Origin: CAZLMF01 sp964560565
GTDB lineage: Bacteria > Bacillota > Clostridia > Oscillospirales > Ruminococcaceae
Assembly (NCBI GenBank): GCA_964560565.1
Contig: CAZLMF010000024.1
Coordinates: 1 to 20,312, forward strand
Length of the DNA stretch: 20,312 bases
Direction of reading: 5' to 3'
Shown piece after piece: positions 8,748 through 16,610 of the stretch. Below the pieces are notes generated by a model. That model was not told where the DNA came from, did no database searches, and was given only the letters and a program-made list of their open reading frames with translations. Position numbers and translations under genes: made by a program. Positions within the stretch are counted from its first letter, which is position 1. Each line of letters opens with the position of its first letter.

Positions 8748-10473
8748 TTTTTCCCTCCTCAAGCTTTGTTTGTGAGAGGAAAATTTCACGATAAGTGTCA
8801 CAACTTTTCAGCAGCTTATTATGTGTACCTTGAGCGATAATCTCCCCATCATCAAGGACAATAATATTATCCGCTTCTATTACGCTTGCAACACGCTGTG
8901 AAACTATAAATACCGTCATTTCATCTGTATTTTTCTTAAGGGCTTTGCGAAGCCTAGCCTCAGTCAAAAAGTCAAGTGCGCTTGCGCAATCGTCAAGGAT
9001 GAGTATAGAGGGCTTCATCGCAAGCGCACGCGCGATAGCTATACGCTGACGCTGACCTCCCGAAAGGTTTGTACCTCCACGCTCCACTCGTGCGTTTATA
9101 CCCTCAGGAATACGTTCGATTATTTGGGTCGCTTGCGCGGTATCAAGGGCGCAAAGTATATCCTCCTGCGTTGCGCTTTCATTGCCAAAGGCAACATTGC
9201 TTGCAATTGTTCCTGAAAATAACGTGGTTTTTTGGGGCACAACCGCTATATTTTTGCGAAGTGAGGACTTTGATATATCACGCACATTTTTACTATTTAT
9301 AAGCACTTCGCCACTTGTTGCATCGTACATTCTTGCTATTAGGCTTATTAAAACAGTTTTTCCCGAGCCTGTAAGTCCGATTATGCCTGTGGTAGTGCCC
9401 TGCGTCGCTTTGAAGTTTATTCCTGAAAGCGCCTTTTCAGCGCTGCCATTAAAGGCGAAGTCAACATTGCAAAACTCAACGGATGGAGCTTCTTCCCCCA
9501 ATTCAAGGGCATCCTGCTTAAATGTGACAGAGGGGGTAACAGCCATTATCTCTGATACCCTTCCAGCTGATGCAATTGCCTTTGTGAAAAGCACCACAAG
9601 GTTAGCTGTGACTATAAGTGCCAATAAAATTTGCGATGTGTAGTTTATAAAGGCAATTATTTCTCCCTGTGTCATTGAACCGCTATTTACCCTAGCACCA
9701 CCGAACCATATTATCGCTAAAATTGACATATTCATTATGAAGGTTGTCAATGGGTTTGAAAGCATGGATAGCCTGCCTGCTTTTTTTGCTGCCTTTTGGT
9801 GGTCAGCATTTGCGCTGTCAAAGCGCTGCGTTTCCTGTTCCGTTTTGTCAAAGGCGCGTATCACACGCACACCTGATAAGTTTTCCCCTGCAATCAATGC
9901 CATTTTATCTAGTCGTTTCTGCACTGCTCTATAAAGCTTGACAGTCTTTGACATAATTATAGGCAGAACAATAACGAATATAATTATTGTAACCACCATT
10001 ACAATGGCAAGTTTCATATCTATTATCATCGCCGAAATCAGCCCACCAATGCAAAGAAAAGGTGCGCGTATAGCAAGCCTTATAAGCATTGCAACTGCAA
10101 CCTGAAGCTGGTTAACATCATTTGTAATCCTTGTAGAGAGGGACGCTACGCCAAAGCTATCAAGCTCTGCATAAGAAAAGCTGTTTATGTGAGCAAAAAG
10201 ATGATTGCGTAAGGTTGTCCCATATCCTTGCGACGCCACTGAGGCGCTATACTGACATACCAATGCACAGCCAAGCCCTGTTGCCGCAAGTAAAAACATT
10301 ATAACGCTCATTTTTATGATATATCCTGTATCGTTGTTAGCAACACCCACGTCAATAAGACTTGCCATAATAATTGGAATAATAAGCTCGAATATTGCCT
10401 CCATGAGCTTGAAAATTGGCCCAATTATCACCTGCTTTTTATAGGGCTTTAAAAAGCTAATTAACTCCTTCAA
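8740..10473 (-). CDS. ABC exporter half-transporter, degenerate-site subunit of a heterodimer
   Basis: A 577-residue ABC-B exporter: six membrane helices in about residues 1-310 and an ATPase domain from about 335. Walker A GLTGSGKT and the signature LSGGQRQR are canonical. Walker B, however, reads ILILDDCASALD, with Asp replacing the catalytic Glu, and the H-loop reads VSQR, with Gln replacing His. These changes, paired with the altered LSLGQ of the downstream partner, are the known pattern of heterodimeric exporters such as TM287/288 and BmrCD, where one ATP site is inactive. The start is TTG at 10473, nine bases after GGGAG. It is the first gene of the long operon, 55 bases after a strong promoter's -10 box. 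Such pairs are often called multidrug exporters, but no substrate is shown by the sequence. Confidence 0.93.
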   Translation of the reverse strand: MKELISFLKPYKKQVIIGPIFKLMEAIFELIIPIIMASLIDVGVANNDTGYIIKMSVIMFLLAATGLGCALVCQYSASVASQGYGTTLRNHLFAHINSFSYAELDSFGVASLSTRITNDVNQLQVAVAMLIRLAIRAPFLCIGGLISAMIIDMKLAIVMVVTIIIFVIVLPIIMSKTVKLYRAVQKRLDKMALIAGENLSGVRVIRAFDKTEQETQRFDSANADHQKAAKKAGRLSMLSNPLTTFIMNMSILAIIWFGGARVNSGSMTQGEIIAFINYTSQILLALIVTANLVVLFTKAIASAGRVSEIMAVTPSVTFKQDALELGEEAPSVEFCNVDFAFNGSAEKALSGINFKATQGTTTGIIGLTGSGKTVLISLIARMYDATSGEVLINSKNVRDISKSSLRKNIAVVPQKTTLFSGTIASNVAFGNESATQEDILCALDTAQATQIIERIPEGINARVERGGTNLSGGQRQRIAIARALAMKPSILILDDCASALDFLTEARLRKALKKNTDEMTVFIVSQRVASVIEADNIIVLDDGEIIAQGTHNKLLKSCDTYREIFLSQTKLEEGKNA

Positions 10474-10527
10474 AATTATCTACTCCCGTTTTATTCATGC
10501 GATTTCTATTTTTAGCGTTACACTTTA

Positions 10528-10556
10528 ATTATATACTTTTCCCCATTAAAGGTCAA
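10528..10556 (-). promoter_or_regulatory. Sigma-A promoter of the ABC exporter / glgP / FtsX operon
   Basis: On the minus strand, TTGACC (10556-10551) and a perfect TATAAT (10533-10528) are separated by exactly 17 bases. The promoter lies just past the fucI terminator and upstream of the first exporter gene. No other comparable promoter is apparent before the window's left end, and the genes that follow are spaced 36 bases or less or overlap, so this promoter probably serves all of them. Confidence 0.75.
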
Positions 10557-10568
10557 CCAAACTATTGC

Positions 10569-10607
10569 GATAAAAGGCTTGCAGATATGCTCCGCAAGCC
10601 TTTTATC
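10569..10607 (-). terminator. Hairpin terminator of the fuc operon
   Basis: A perfect 14-base-pair inverted repeat (GATAAAAGGCTTGC and its complement) with an 11-base loop, starting 10 bases after the fucI stop codon. The A and T runs are part of the stem, so the T tract after it is short (CTTTTATC), but the strength of the stem and its place before the next promoter support a terminator that may work on both strands. Confidence 0.75.
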
Positions 10608-10616
10608 TCTTTATCT

Positions 10617-12377
10617 TTACTTATAAAGTGCCCCGTAAGTCTGACAAGCACGATAATCCGCGCTTTCAAGCTCCTTTGTTCCAAAAGCTGACCATGCATG
10701 AGGTCTGTATATATCGTCGCTGTCCACATTGTGCAGGGAAACAGGCATTCTAAGCATACTTGCAAGTGTGATAAGGTCCTTGCCGATATGCCCATAGGTG
10801 TATGCGCCGTGGTTTGCACCCCAGTTTGCCATGACAGTGTAAACATCCTTGAATGCGCCTGTGCCTGTTATCCTTGGCGCAAACCAAGTTGTAGGCCATG
10901 TTGGGTCTGTACGCTTATCGAGCTTGTCATGCACCTCATCGGGCAGGGTAACTGTATACCCCTCTGCAAGCTGAAGAACAGGGCCAATACCGTCAATTAT
11001 ATTAATTCTTACCATTGTAACCGGCATTTCAGCTAAGGTCTTAAAGTGGGAGGAATAGCCTCCCCCTCTGAAATAACCGAGATTGGCGGAGCACCAGTCG
11101 GTTGCCTGCGTCATTGCCTTAACGTCCTCGTCAGTGACATCCCACCACTTTTTAATGACATTCTCACCCTTTTCATTTTTGCAAGCACCTGTGCCGTCCA
11201 AAGCAGCAGCGCCTGAGTTAATGAGGTGGATGAATCCATTTGCTGCACGACCTGTTGGGCGAACGCCTGTTACACGCTCAACCGCATCAGGGCTCCAGTA
11301 TGTTCTAACGTCAGCAAATACGCTTGCCGTGTTAGTCAGAAGCTTGCCAAACAGCATTGATATTCCGTTTAAGCCATCATTTTCGGTTGCAACAGTGATG
11401 GGCTGCTTTTTGCCGTTCCAGTCAAAGCTTGAGTTGAGAATAGCCTCGGAAAAGTCACCGTTTGGAAGCCAGTCTGTCCACTGTCTTTGGCCTTGAAAGC
11501 CTGCGGCAATAGCGTTTCTGCCAAGCGCTTCCTCATGCCTGCCAATATCGTTTAGCTTTTCGTTGCCAAACATAATATCACGAATAATCAAGGTCATCTT
11601 AACTACAAATTCCCAGTCAGCATCCTTTTGCTCTCTGGTCTTAGGCTTTTCGTTGACATCAACGCCTTCCTTGCAGTTTTCCTTTGCCCATGCAAGAGCA
11701 CGCTCAAATTCAGCTTTATCGAAAATTTCAAGGGTTATACGGCGGTGAACCTCGGACATATCAACCCATTCAGGTCTCATGCCGAGGTAGTTCTGGAAGA
11801 AATTCACGTCGGTATATGAGCCTGAAATGCCCATTGAAACTGCGCCAATTCCAACATATGCCTTGTTGCGTAGCTGACCTACTGTAACTGCACAGCGTGC
11901 AAAACGAAGTATCTTCTCACGCATGTCATCGGGAACGCTTTTATCCCCTGCGTCTTGAACATCATGCCCGTAGATTGCAAACGCAGGTAATCCCCTTTGG
12001 TTATGAGCCGCCATTGCAGCCGCAAGATAAACAGCACCAGGTCTTTCTGTGCCGTTGAAGCCCCATACAGCCTTAATTGTCATTGGGTCAAGATCCATTG
12101 TTTCACTGCCGTAGCACCAGCAGGGTGTAACGCTAAGTGTAGCGCAAACATTTTGGGTTGAGAAAAATTCAGTTGCCTTATACGCCTCTGCGCCTCCGCC
12201 AATGGTTGTGGGAGCAATTACACACTTAACAGGTGTGCCATCTGCGTAAAAAACGTTGCTCTCAATTAGCTCCTTAGCTATATTGGCAAGCCCCATTGTC
12301 TGCTCCTCAAGCCCCTCGCGAACGCCTCCCCAGCGACCGTCGATAATTGGTCTAATGCCTATTTTGGGGTACAACAT
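10617..12377 (-). CDS. fucI: L-fucose isomerase
   Basis: Interconverts L-fucose and L-fuculose (the enzyme also accepts D-arabinose in characterised species); cytoplasmic and manganese dependent. The 586-residue sequence follows Escherichia coli FucI closely along its whole length, as far as I can recall that sequence: PKIGIRPIIDGR at the start, VTPCWCYGSETMDLDP near 83-98, WGFNGTERPGAVYLAAA near 105-121, and the C-terminal DYRACQTYGALYK. The residues matching the E. coli active site and metal ligands are present: Glu332 (VATEND), Asp356 (FADVRTYWSP) and His523 (WGANHG). The ATG at 12377 follows a GGAG site that overlaps the kinase stop codon, 11 bases after that gene, indicating tight co-expression. 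It is the last gene of the fuc operon, followed by a hairpin. Confidence 0.97.
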   Translation of the reverse strand: MLYPKIGIRPIIDGRWGGVREGLEEQTMGLANIAKELIESNVFYADGTPVKCVIAPTTIGGGAEAYKATEFFSTQNVCATLSVTPCWCYGSETMDLDPMTIKAVWGFNGTERPGAVYLAAAMAAHNQRGLPAFAIYGHDVQDAGDKSVPDDMREKILRFARCAVTVGQLRNKAYVGIGAVSMGISGSYTDVNFFQNYLGMRPEWVDMSEVHRRITLEIFDKAEFERALAWAKENCKEGVDVNEKPKTREQKDADWEFVVKMTLIIRDIMFGNEKLNDIGRHEEALGRNAIAAGFQGQRQWTDWLPNGDFSEAILNSSFDWNGKKQPITVATENDGLNGISMLFGKLLTNTASVFADVRTYWSPDAVERVTGVRPTGRAANGFIHLINSGAAALDGTGACKNEKGENVIKKWWDVTDEDVKAMTQATDWCSANLGYFRGGGYSSHFKTLAEMPVTMVRINIIDGIGPVLQLAEGYTVTLPDEVHDKLDKRTDPTWPTTWFAPRITGTGAFKDVYTVMANWGANHGAYTYGHIGKDLITLASMLRMPVSLHNVDSDDIYRPHAWSAFGTKELESADYRACQTYGALYK

Positions 12378-12388
12378 ACTACCATCTC

Positions 12389-13867
12389 CTATATAAATTT
12401 TATATATTTGCTAAATGCTTCATTCCATTTGTCCGTATCTTTAGCTGAAAAACACTTAATTGGCTGTGAGGAAGCAATAATTTCCCTTGCCTGCTCCATA
12501 TCCTTTATATCTCCTGAGCTTATGAGCTGTGTGCTGATATTGCCTAGTACAGTAGCTTCGATAGGCCCTGCCATAACCTCACAATTACATGAGTTTGCGG
12601 TCATTCGGCAAAGCAAACCGTCCTTTGCGCCGCCGCCTACAACATGGATAGTGGAATACTCCTTGCCTGTGCAAGCCCTTATCTCATCAAAGGCGTTTCT
12701 GTACTTTAGCGCTAGACTTTCATATATACAGCGCATAACCTCGCCAACGGTTTCGGGTACATATTGACCTGTGCGAGAGCAATATTCACGCACTCGCTTT
12801 GGAATGTCCCCTTGTGGCACAAATTCGGGTGCATCGGGGTCGATAAAGCACTTAAAAGGTTCAGTTGCAAGAGCAAGTCGCTCAAGCTCAGCGTAGCTAT
12901 ATTCCTTGCCCTCTCTTGCCCATTGACGGCGGCTTTCTTGAATAAGCCATAAGCCTATTATGTTTTTGAGGAAGGTGGTTGTCCCAGCATAGCCTGCTTC
13001 ATTTGTGACATTAAGCCTTGCGGAATCCTCGTTTAATATGGGTTTTGGAAGCTCTGTTCCAAAAAGCGACCATGTGCCACAGCTGATAAAGATAAAATCC
13101 TTTTCTTTAGCAGGCACAGCTTGTACCGCGCTTTGCGTATCATGAGCGCAAACAGCAATAACCTTAGCAGGCTTGATGTTAAGCTCTGTACAAACCTCAG
13201 GGGTAAGCTGCCCTAGTGTAGTGCCGGAGTTTACAATGGGTGTGAAAAGCCTCTCAGGGATACTAAGTGCAGATAACACTCTTTGCGACCACTTGCCTTT
13301 ATTTGCATCAACAAGCTGAGAGGTTGAAGCGATTGAACGCTCGCTTGCTTTAACATTTGTCAGCATATATGCAAACAAATCGGGCATTAGTAAAAGCTTG
13401 TCCGCACGTTCAAGTATATGTGGGCGGTTTTTTGCAAGTGAAAGCAGTTGAAAGGCAGTATTTATCTCCATTAGTTGATTACCTGTTATGGAGTAAAGCT
13501 CCTCCTTGCTTATAAGCTTAAAGCTTTCCTCAAGCATACCTGAGGTGCGTGAATCACGATAATGCACGGGGTTTTCAATCATTGCGCCGTCACTGTCAAT
13601 CAAGCCGAAGTCCACGCCCCAAGTGTCTATTCCAAGACTGTCAAAGCCTATTTGTGCAGCCTTTGCTATCCCCTGCTTGATTTCATACAATAGCCTTAGC
13701 ACATCCCAATAAAGTGTATTTCCCACCATAACAGGCTCATTTGTAAAGCGGTGCAGCTCCTGCAAGGTGATTTGCTTGCCGTCAAAGCTCCCTAGAATTG
13801 CCCTACCGCTAGATGCGCCAAGGTCAATGGCAAGTACACGTTTAGGGTTTGTCGGGGTTGCACTCAT
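12389..13867 (-). CDS. fucK: RhaB-family sugar kinase (rhamnulokinase-like; probable L-fuculokinase)
   Basis: A 492-residue FGGY kinase that phosphorylates a ketose at the 1-position. The sequence resembles RhaB more than E. coli FucK: the N-terminal phosphate loop DLGASSGR (15-22), then IDTWGVDFGL, PVHYRDSRTSG, the ATP-site stretch SCGTWSLFG, NIIGLWLIQESRR and VVGGGAKDGLLCRM. Although the sequence alone says rhamnulokinase, it lies between an L-fuculose-phosphate aldolase gene and L-fucose isomerase with gaps of 24 and 11 bases. L-fuculose is therefore the most likely substrate; RhaB-like kinases serving in fuc operons are known in Firmicutes. The start is the ATG at 13867, after AGAGG; another ATG six bases earlier runs into a stop after two codons. 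Family certain, substrate inferred. Confidence 0.93.
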   Translation of the reverse strand: MSATPTNPKRVLAIDLGASSGRAILGSFDGKQITLQELHRFTNEPVMVGNTLYWDVLRLLYEIKQGIAKAAQIGFDSLGIDTWGVDFGLIDSDGAMIENPVHYRDSRTSGMLEESFKLISKEELYSITGNQLMEINTAFQLLSLAKNRPHILERADKLLLMPDLFAYMLTNVKASERSIASTSQLVDANKGKWSQRVLSALSIPERLFTPIVNSGTTLGQLTPEVCTELNIKPAKVIAVCAHDTQSAVQAVPAKEKDFIFISCGTWSLFGTELPKPILNEDSARLNVTNEAGYAGTTTFLKNIIGLWLIQESRRQWAREGKEYSYAELERLALATEPFKCFIDPDAPEFVPQGDIPKRVREYCSRTGQYVPETVGEVMRCIYESLALKYRNAFDEIRACTGKEYSTIHVVGGGAKDGLLCRMTANSCNCEVMAGPIEATVLGNISTQLISSGDIKDMEQAREIIASSQPIKCFSAKDTDKWNEAFSKYIKFI

Positions 13868-13891
13868 ATCATGTCCTGCCTCTCGTTGTAT

Positions 13892-14575
13892 TTATTCAGA
13901 TCTATAACGCTTAAATCCAGGGTGCTTGCCTGTAACACCATAACCCTCGCGCATTTTGCATAGTCTATCAATGTTCTCATTAGAGATTTCCTTCTCGCCG
14001 CCTAGTAAATGTGCTGTAAGGCTGATTTTCGCCCAAAGCTCAAGAGTTTCCATGCGGTAGTAGGCGGTGATTACATCTGCGCCCACTGAAAGCGCTCCAT
14101 GGTTTGCAAGCAGCAATACATCATGCTCCTGCAGGTATGGTGTAATTGCATCGGGGACTTCATAGGTTGAGGGTGTTCCATAAGGAGTGACAGGCACTGA
14201 ACCGATAGCAATAACTGATTCAATCATTGTGTACCTGTCCATATCAAGGTGCGCCACAGCAAAACCTGTTGCAGTAGGCGGATGCGCATGAACAACTGCG
14301 CCTACATCCTCACGCTCCTCATAGCAACGCAGGTGCATTTTAATCTCGGAAGAAGGGCGATAGCCCTCAAGTCCCTCTAAAACCTCACCTTTACCATTGA
14401 TTTTTACAAGTCTTTCTGGGGTGATAAAGCTCTTACTCATGCCTGTTGGGGTGGCAAGATATGTGTCCTTATCAAGTCTAACTGAAACGTTGCCATCATT
14501 TGCCGCTACCCAGCCTAATTGCCACATTTTGTGGCAGACATCGCATATTTGCTCGCGAACTTCCTGTTCATTCAT
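13892..14575 (-). CDS. fucA: L-fuculose-1-phosphate aldolase (class II aldolase)
   Basis: Splits L-fuculose 1-phosphate into dihydroxyacetone phosphate and L-lactaldehyde. The 227-residue length fits the AraD/FucA family. Visible features are the substrate phosphate site GNVSVR (28-33) and TGMSKS (44-49), the catalytic Glu77 in SSEIKMH, the zinc ligands His96 and His98 in HAHPP and His159 in ANHGAL. An L-rhamnulose-1-phosphate or L-ribulose-5-phosphate enzyme has the same fold, but the fucI neighbour points to fuculose phosphate. It is the first gene of the operon: ATG at 14575, preceded by AGAGGAG, and a good promoter with a cre-like site lies within 80 bases upstream. Confidence 0.93.
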   Translation of the reverse strand: MNEQEVREQICDVCHKMWQLGWVAANDGNVSVRLDKDTYLATPTGMSKSFITPERLVKINGKGEVLEGLEGYRPSSEIKMHLRCYEEREDVGAVVHAHPPTATGFAVAHLDMDRYTMIESVIAIGSVPVTPYGTPSTYEVPDAITPYLQEHDVLLLANHGALSVGADVITAYYRMETLELWAKISLTAHLLGGEKEISNENIDRLCKMREGYGVTGKHPGFKRYRSE

Positions 14576-14608
14576 ATTTATATCTCCTCTTATAGCATTT
14601 CTAATACA

Positions 14609-14637
14609 ATTTTATATAATGTGCTAAGTAAAGTCAA
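14609..14637 (-). promoter_or_regulatory. Sigma-A promoter of the fuc operon
   Basis: On the minus strand TTGACT (14637-14632) and TAAAAT (14614-14609) are separated by 17 bases; each box has one mismatch to consensus. The predicted start is about 25 bases before the fucA ATG, leaving room for its AGAGGAG ribosome site. Confidence 0.65.
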
Positions 14638-14640
14638 TAG

Positions 14641-14654
14641 TGAAAACGATTATA
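14641..14654 (+). promoter_or_regulatory. cre-like site (CcpA binding) next to the fuc promoter
   Basis: TGAAAACGATTATA matches the catabolite-responsive element pattern TGWAANCGNTNWCA at all but one fixed position (T for C near the end) and keeps the central CG. It sits three bases upstream of the fuc -35 box, so CcpA bound here could repress fuc transcription when preferred sugars are present. It also lies within the divergent region shared with the plus-strand amidase gene. Pattern match seen; binding inferred. Confidence 0.5.
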
Positions 14655-14690
14655 ATTGGTAATATTCCATAAAGTTTATGCTAAATAATT

Positions 14691-14709
14691 TGATTTCGTC
14701 GTCAAATCA
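14691..14709. repeat. Inverted repeat in the fucA-amidase divergent region
   Basis: TGATTT and AAATCA form perfect six-base arms around a seven-base CGTCGTC spacer. It is 45 bases before the amidase start codon, at a place suited to an operator for that gene, and about 90 bases from the predicted fuc start. The 179-base region 14576-14754 otherwise holds the fuc promoter, the cre-like site and the amidase ribosome site; I see no riboswitch or small gene in it. Confidence 0.35.
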
Positions 14710-14754
14710 TGAGGCTACTGCATAGCATGATATATATCCTTGTGAGGTGATAAA

Positions 14755-15249
14755 ATGCTGGCACGATTTGACTATAACCGCTCTTCTGCTGTTGCTTATT
14801 CCAATGAATGGGCTTTAAAGCGCAATCCACGTTTCCTCGATTTCGAAAATCTAGGTGGTGATTGCTCTAACTTCTGCTCCCAATGCATTTATGCAGGGGC
14901 AGGTGTAATGAATTATACCCCCACAATGGGCTGGTATTATAACAGTGCCTACGACCGTGCTCCTGCTTGGACAGCGGTAGTATATCTGTATAATTTTCTT
15001 GTACGCAATGAGGGTGTAGGTCCTTACGCTTCAATCGTTGAGCTAGGTGGCATCATGCCCGGGGATATAATACAGCTTGATACAGGGCAGGGGTACTTTC
15101 ACCACTCGGTGGTTGTAATACAAGCAGGAGGAATGGCAGATACCCTTGTCAATGCGCATACCTATGATGCGCTGCAAAGACCGCTAAATACCTACAATAT
15201 TGAGCAAATTCGTTATCTACATATAGAGGGTGTGCGAAAGTATGTTTAA
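14755..15249 (+). CDS. Amidase_6-type (NlpC/P60-like fold) putative cysteine amidase
   Basis: A 164-residue protein with the layout of the putative amidase domain Amidase_6 (PF12671, from memory). The N-terminal pattern RSSAVAYSNEWALKRNPRF leads to GGDCSNFCSQ with a likely catalytic Cys37; MPGDIIQLD and YFHHSVVV follow (His116/117), then NAHTYD (His135), which could complete the active site. The domain fills the whole protein: there is no signal peptide, membrane segment or wall-binding repeat, so it is probably cytoplasmic or, if made in sporulation, located in the forespore or mother cell. The ATG at 14755 follows an excellent GAGGTGA site. It is the only plus-strand gene here, divergent from fucA and convergent with yitT. 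I found no convincing sigma-A promoter. The substrate is unknown; cell-wall peptide cleavage is only a family-level guess. Confidence 0.85.
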   Translation: MLARFDYNRSSAVAYSNEWALKRNPRFLDFENLGGDCSNFCSQCIYAGAGVMNYTPTMGWYYNSAYDRAPAWTAVVYLYNFLVRNEGVGPYASIVELGGIMPGDIIQLDTGQGYFHHSVVVIQAGGMADTLVNAHTYDALQRPLNTYNIEQIRYLHIEGVRKYV

Positions 15250-15269
15250 TGCTTAAACCCTCTTAAATA

Positions 15270-15302
15270 AAAAAGTCCGCTATAAAAATTAGCGGACTTT
15301 TT
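15270..15302. terminator. Bidirectional terminator between the amidase and yitT genes
   Basis: A hairpin with arms AAAAAGTCCGCTA and TAGCGGACTTTTT (13 pairs) around a seven-base loop. A runs on the left and T runs on the right make it a rho-independent terminator in both directions. It starts 20 bases after the amidase stop and ends nine bases before the yitT stop codon, so one element serves both convergent genes. Confidence 0.85.
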
Positions 15303-15311
15303 GTATTCTGC

Positions 15312-16175
15312 TTAATAACTTCGTTCCTTAAAGCCTTCGCCTAAGACTTCACTTGCATCAGATATTATCATAAACGCTTTGGGGTCAATTGCCTGTACTC
15401 GCCGGCGAATGCGATAGTATTGGTTTCTGGCAGTAACACACATGACAACTGTTTTATCCTTGCCTGAGTATGCGCCTATTCCCTTTAACTTGGTGACCCC
15501 TCTGGGCAACTTGATAATCTCCGCTGCAATTTCATCGGGGAAATCGGTGATAATCATTAGCATTTTACTCTCACTCATGCCGTACAATATCGCATCTAAA
15601 ACCCTCGAGCAAACAAACATGGCTATTATCGCATAAAGAGCAACTTCAATATTTTTATAGGTGAAAACAGCAATTATTATCGTGAAAAGATCGGCAATGA
15701 ACGTGATATTACTAAGCTTTATATAAGGAAACTTCTGCTGAATAATGCGGTTTGTTATATCAACACCGCCCGTTGTTCCCTCTCGTATATACACAAGTCC
15801 AATGCCAAAGCCTATCATTGCACCGCCGAAGATTGCTGCAAGCATAGGATCACCCTTGTAAACAGGAATGTTTACAAAAGCAAAGTCCATCAGCACCGTG
15901 AATAGAACAATTGAAATAATCGTTCTTATCATGGGTTTAAGCCTTAAAAACTTAAAGCCCAGTAAAACCAAAGGAATGTTAATAATCGCTACAATTGTTC
16001 CTATCGGCATATTTATTAAAGTGTTGATGACGGTTGCAATACCCGTTACACCGCCCGGTGCAATATCGTTTGGAGCTGTAAAGCTATGGACTCCTAAGGC
16101 AAATATTCCATTGCCTATAATCATAACCAAAATGTCAATAAGCCAGTTGGCAGCTTTATTCTTTATTGGTTTCAT
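15312..16175 (-). CDS. YitT family membrane protein (DUF161-DUF2179)
   Basis: A 287-residue integral membrane protein with five or six hydrophobic segments in about residues 8-205, including the family motifs APGGVTGIA (39-47) and GTTGGVDI (about 133-140). A soluble C-terminal domain of about 80 residues follows (TKLKGIGAYSGKDKTVVMCV onwards), matching the DUF2179 arrangement. The molecular function is not established; relatives are common in multiple copies in Firmicutes. The ATG at 16175 lies inside the end of the Mini-III gene (20-base overlap) after GGAGG, so translation is probably coupled to that gene. It ends the obg-mrnC-yitT run at a shared bidirectional terminator. Confidence 0.92.
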   Translation of the reverse strand: MKPIKNKAANWLIDILVMIIGNGIFALGVHSFTAPNDIAPGGVTGIATVINTLINMPIGTIVAIINIPLVLLGFKFLRLKPMIRTIISIVLFTVLMDFAFVNIPVYKGDPMLAAIFGGAMIGFGIGLVYIREGTTGGVDITNRIIQQKFPYIKLSNITFIADLFTIIIAVFTYKNIEVALYAIIAMFVCSRVLDAILYGMSESKMLMIITDFPDEIAAEIIKLPRGVTKLKGIGAYSGKDKTVVMCVTARNQYYRIRRRVQAIDPKAFMIISDASEVLGEGFKERSY

Positions 16176-16584
16176 CCTTATCCTCCATTATCATCTCAAA
16201 CAGCTCGTAAATTCTTTCACTGTCGCCAATCAAATACAGGTATCCAAAGAGTGCTTCAAGACCGGTTGCAAGGTGGTATTGTGCAGGACTTGAGGATTTA
16301 GGCACATGATTGCCTGTGCAGTTGCGCCCACGCCTTAGAATATCGCTTTCCTCCTCGGAAAGAGCAGACTCCAGCCTCATTGCAGCTTCCGCTTGAAATG
16401 ATGCGCATACAAGCCTTACCGATGCACGGTGCAGCTTTGCAGCCTGCATATTAGCTGAAAGTATAAGTTTTTCCCTCACAAGCAACTCATATACGCTATC
16501 GCCGAAAAAAGCAAGTCCTAAGGGGCTATACTGGCGTGCTTGTGCGGGAGTAAGCTTTTTATGCTCCGATATGGATATTGTCAT
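16156..16584 (-). CDS. mrnC: Mini-ribonuclease 3 (23S rRNA maturation)
   Basis: A 142-residue RNase III catalytic domain without the double-stranded-RNA-binding domain, the hallmark of Mini-III, which trims the ends of 23S rRNA precursor in Firmicutes. The catalytic motif is AFFGDSVYELLVRE (about 25-38) with the acidic metal ligands Asp29 and Glu33. The second conserved block is LRRGRN (about 83-88) followed by PKSSSPAQYHLATGLEALFG. The ATG at 16584 follows GAGG by nine bases. It sits 26 bases after obg and overlaps yitT by 20 bases. In many Firmicutes this gene is beside cysS; here it is beside another ribosome-related gene, obg. Confidence 0.93.
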   Translation of the reverse strand: MTISISEHKKLTPAQARQYSPLGLAFFGDSVYELLVREKLILSANMQAAKLHRASVRLVCASFQAEAAMRLESALSEEESDILRRGRNCTGNHVPKSSSPAQYHLATGLEALFGYLYLIGDSERIYELFEMIMEDKDETNKE

Positions 16585-16610
16585 ATATGATGTCCTCTCA
16601 AAAGATTGTG

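Noticed and set aside
9182..9643. 153-codon open frame on the plus strand opposite the first ABC exporter
   Set aside because: It lies wholly within conserved ATPase-domain coding sequence of the other strand and resembles no family.
13868..13873. ATG-ATA-TGA mini open frame overlapping the kinase start
   Set aside because: Two codons only, and such overlaps occur by chance in AT-rich leaders; no sign of attenuation structure.
14690..14730. Possible sigma-E or sigma-K promoter for the amidase (TCAAAT ... CATAGCAT)
   Set aside because: The -10 part resembles CATANNNT but the -35 part has mismatches and the spacing is short; not strong enough to annotate.
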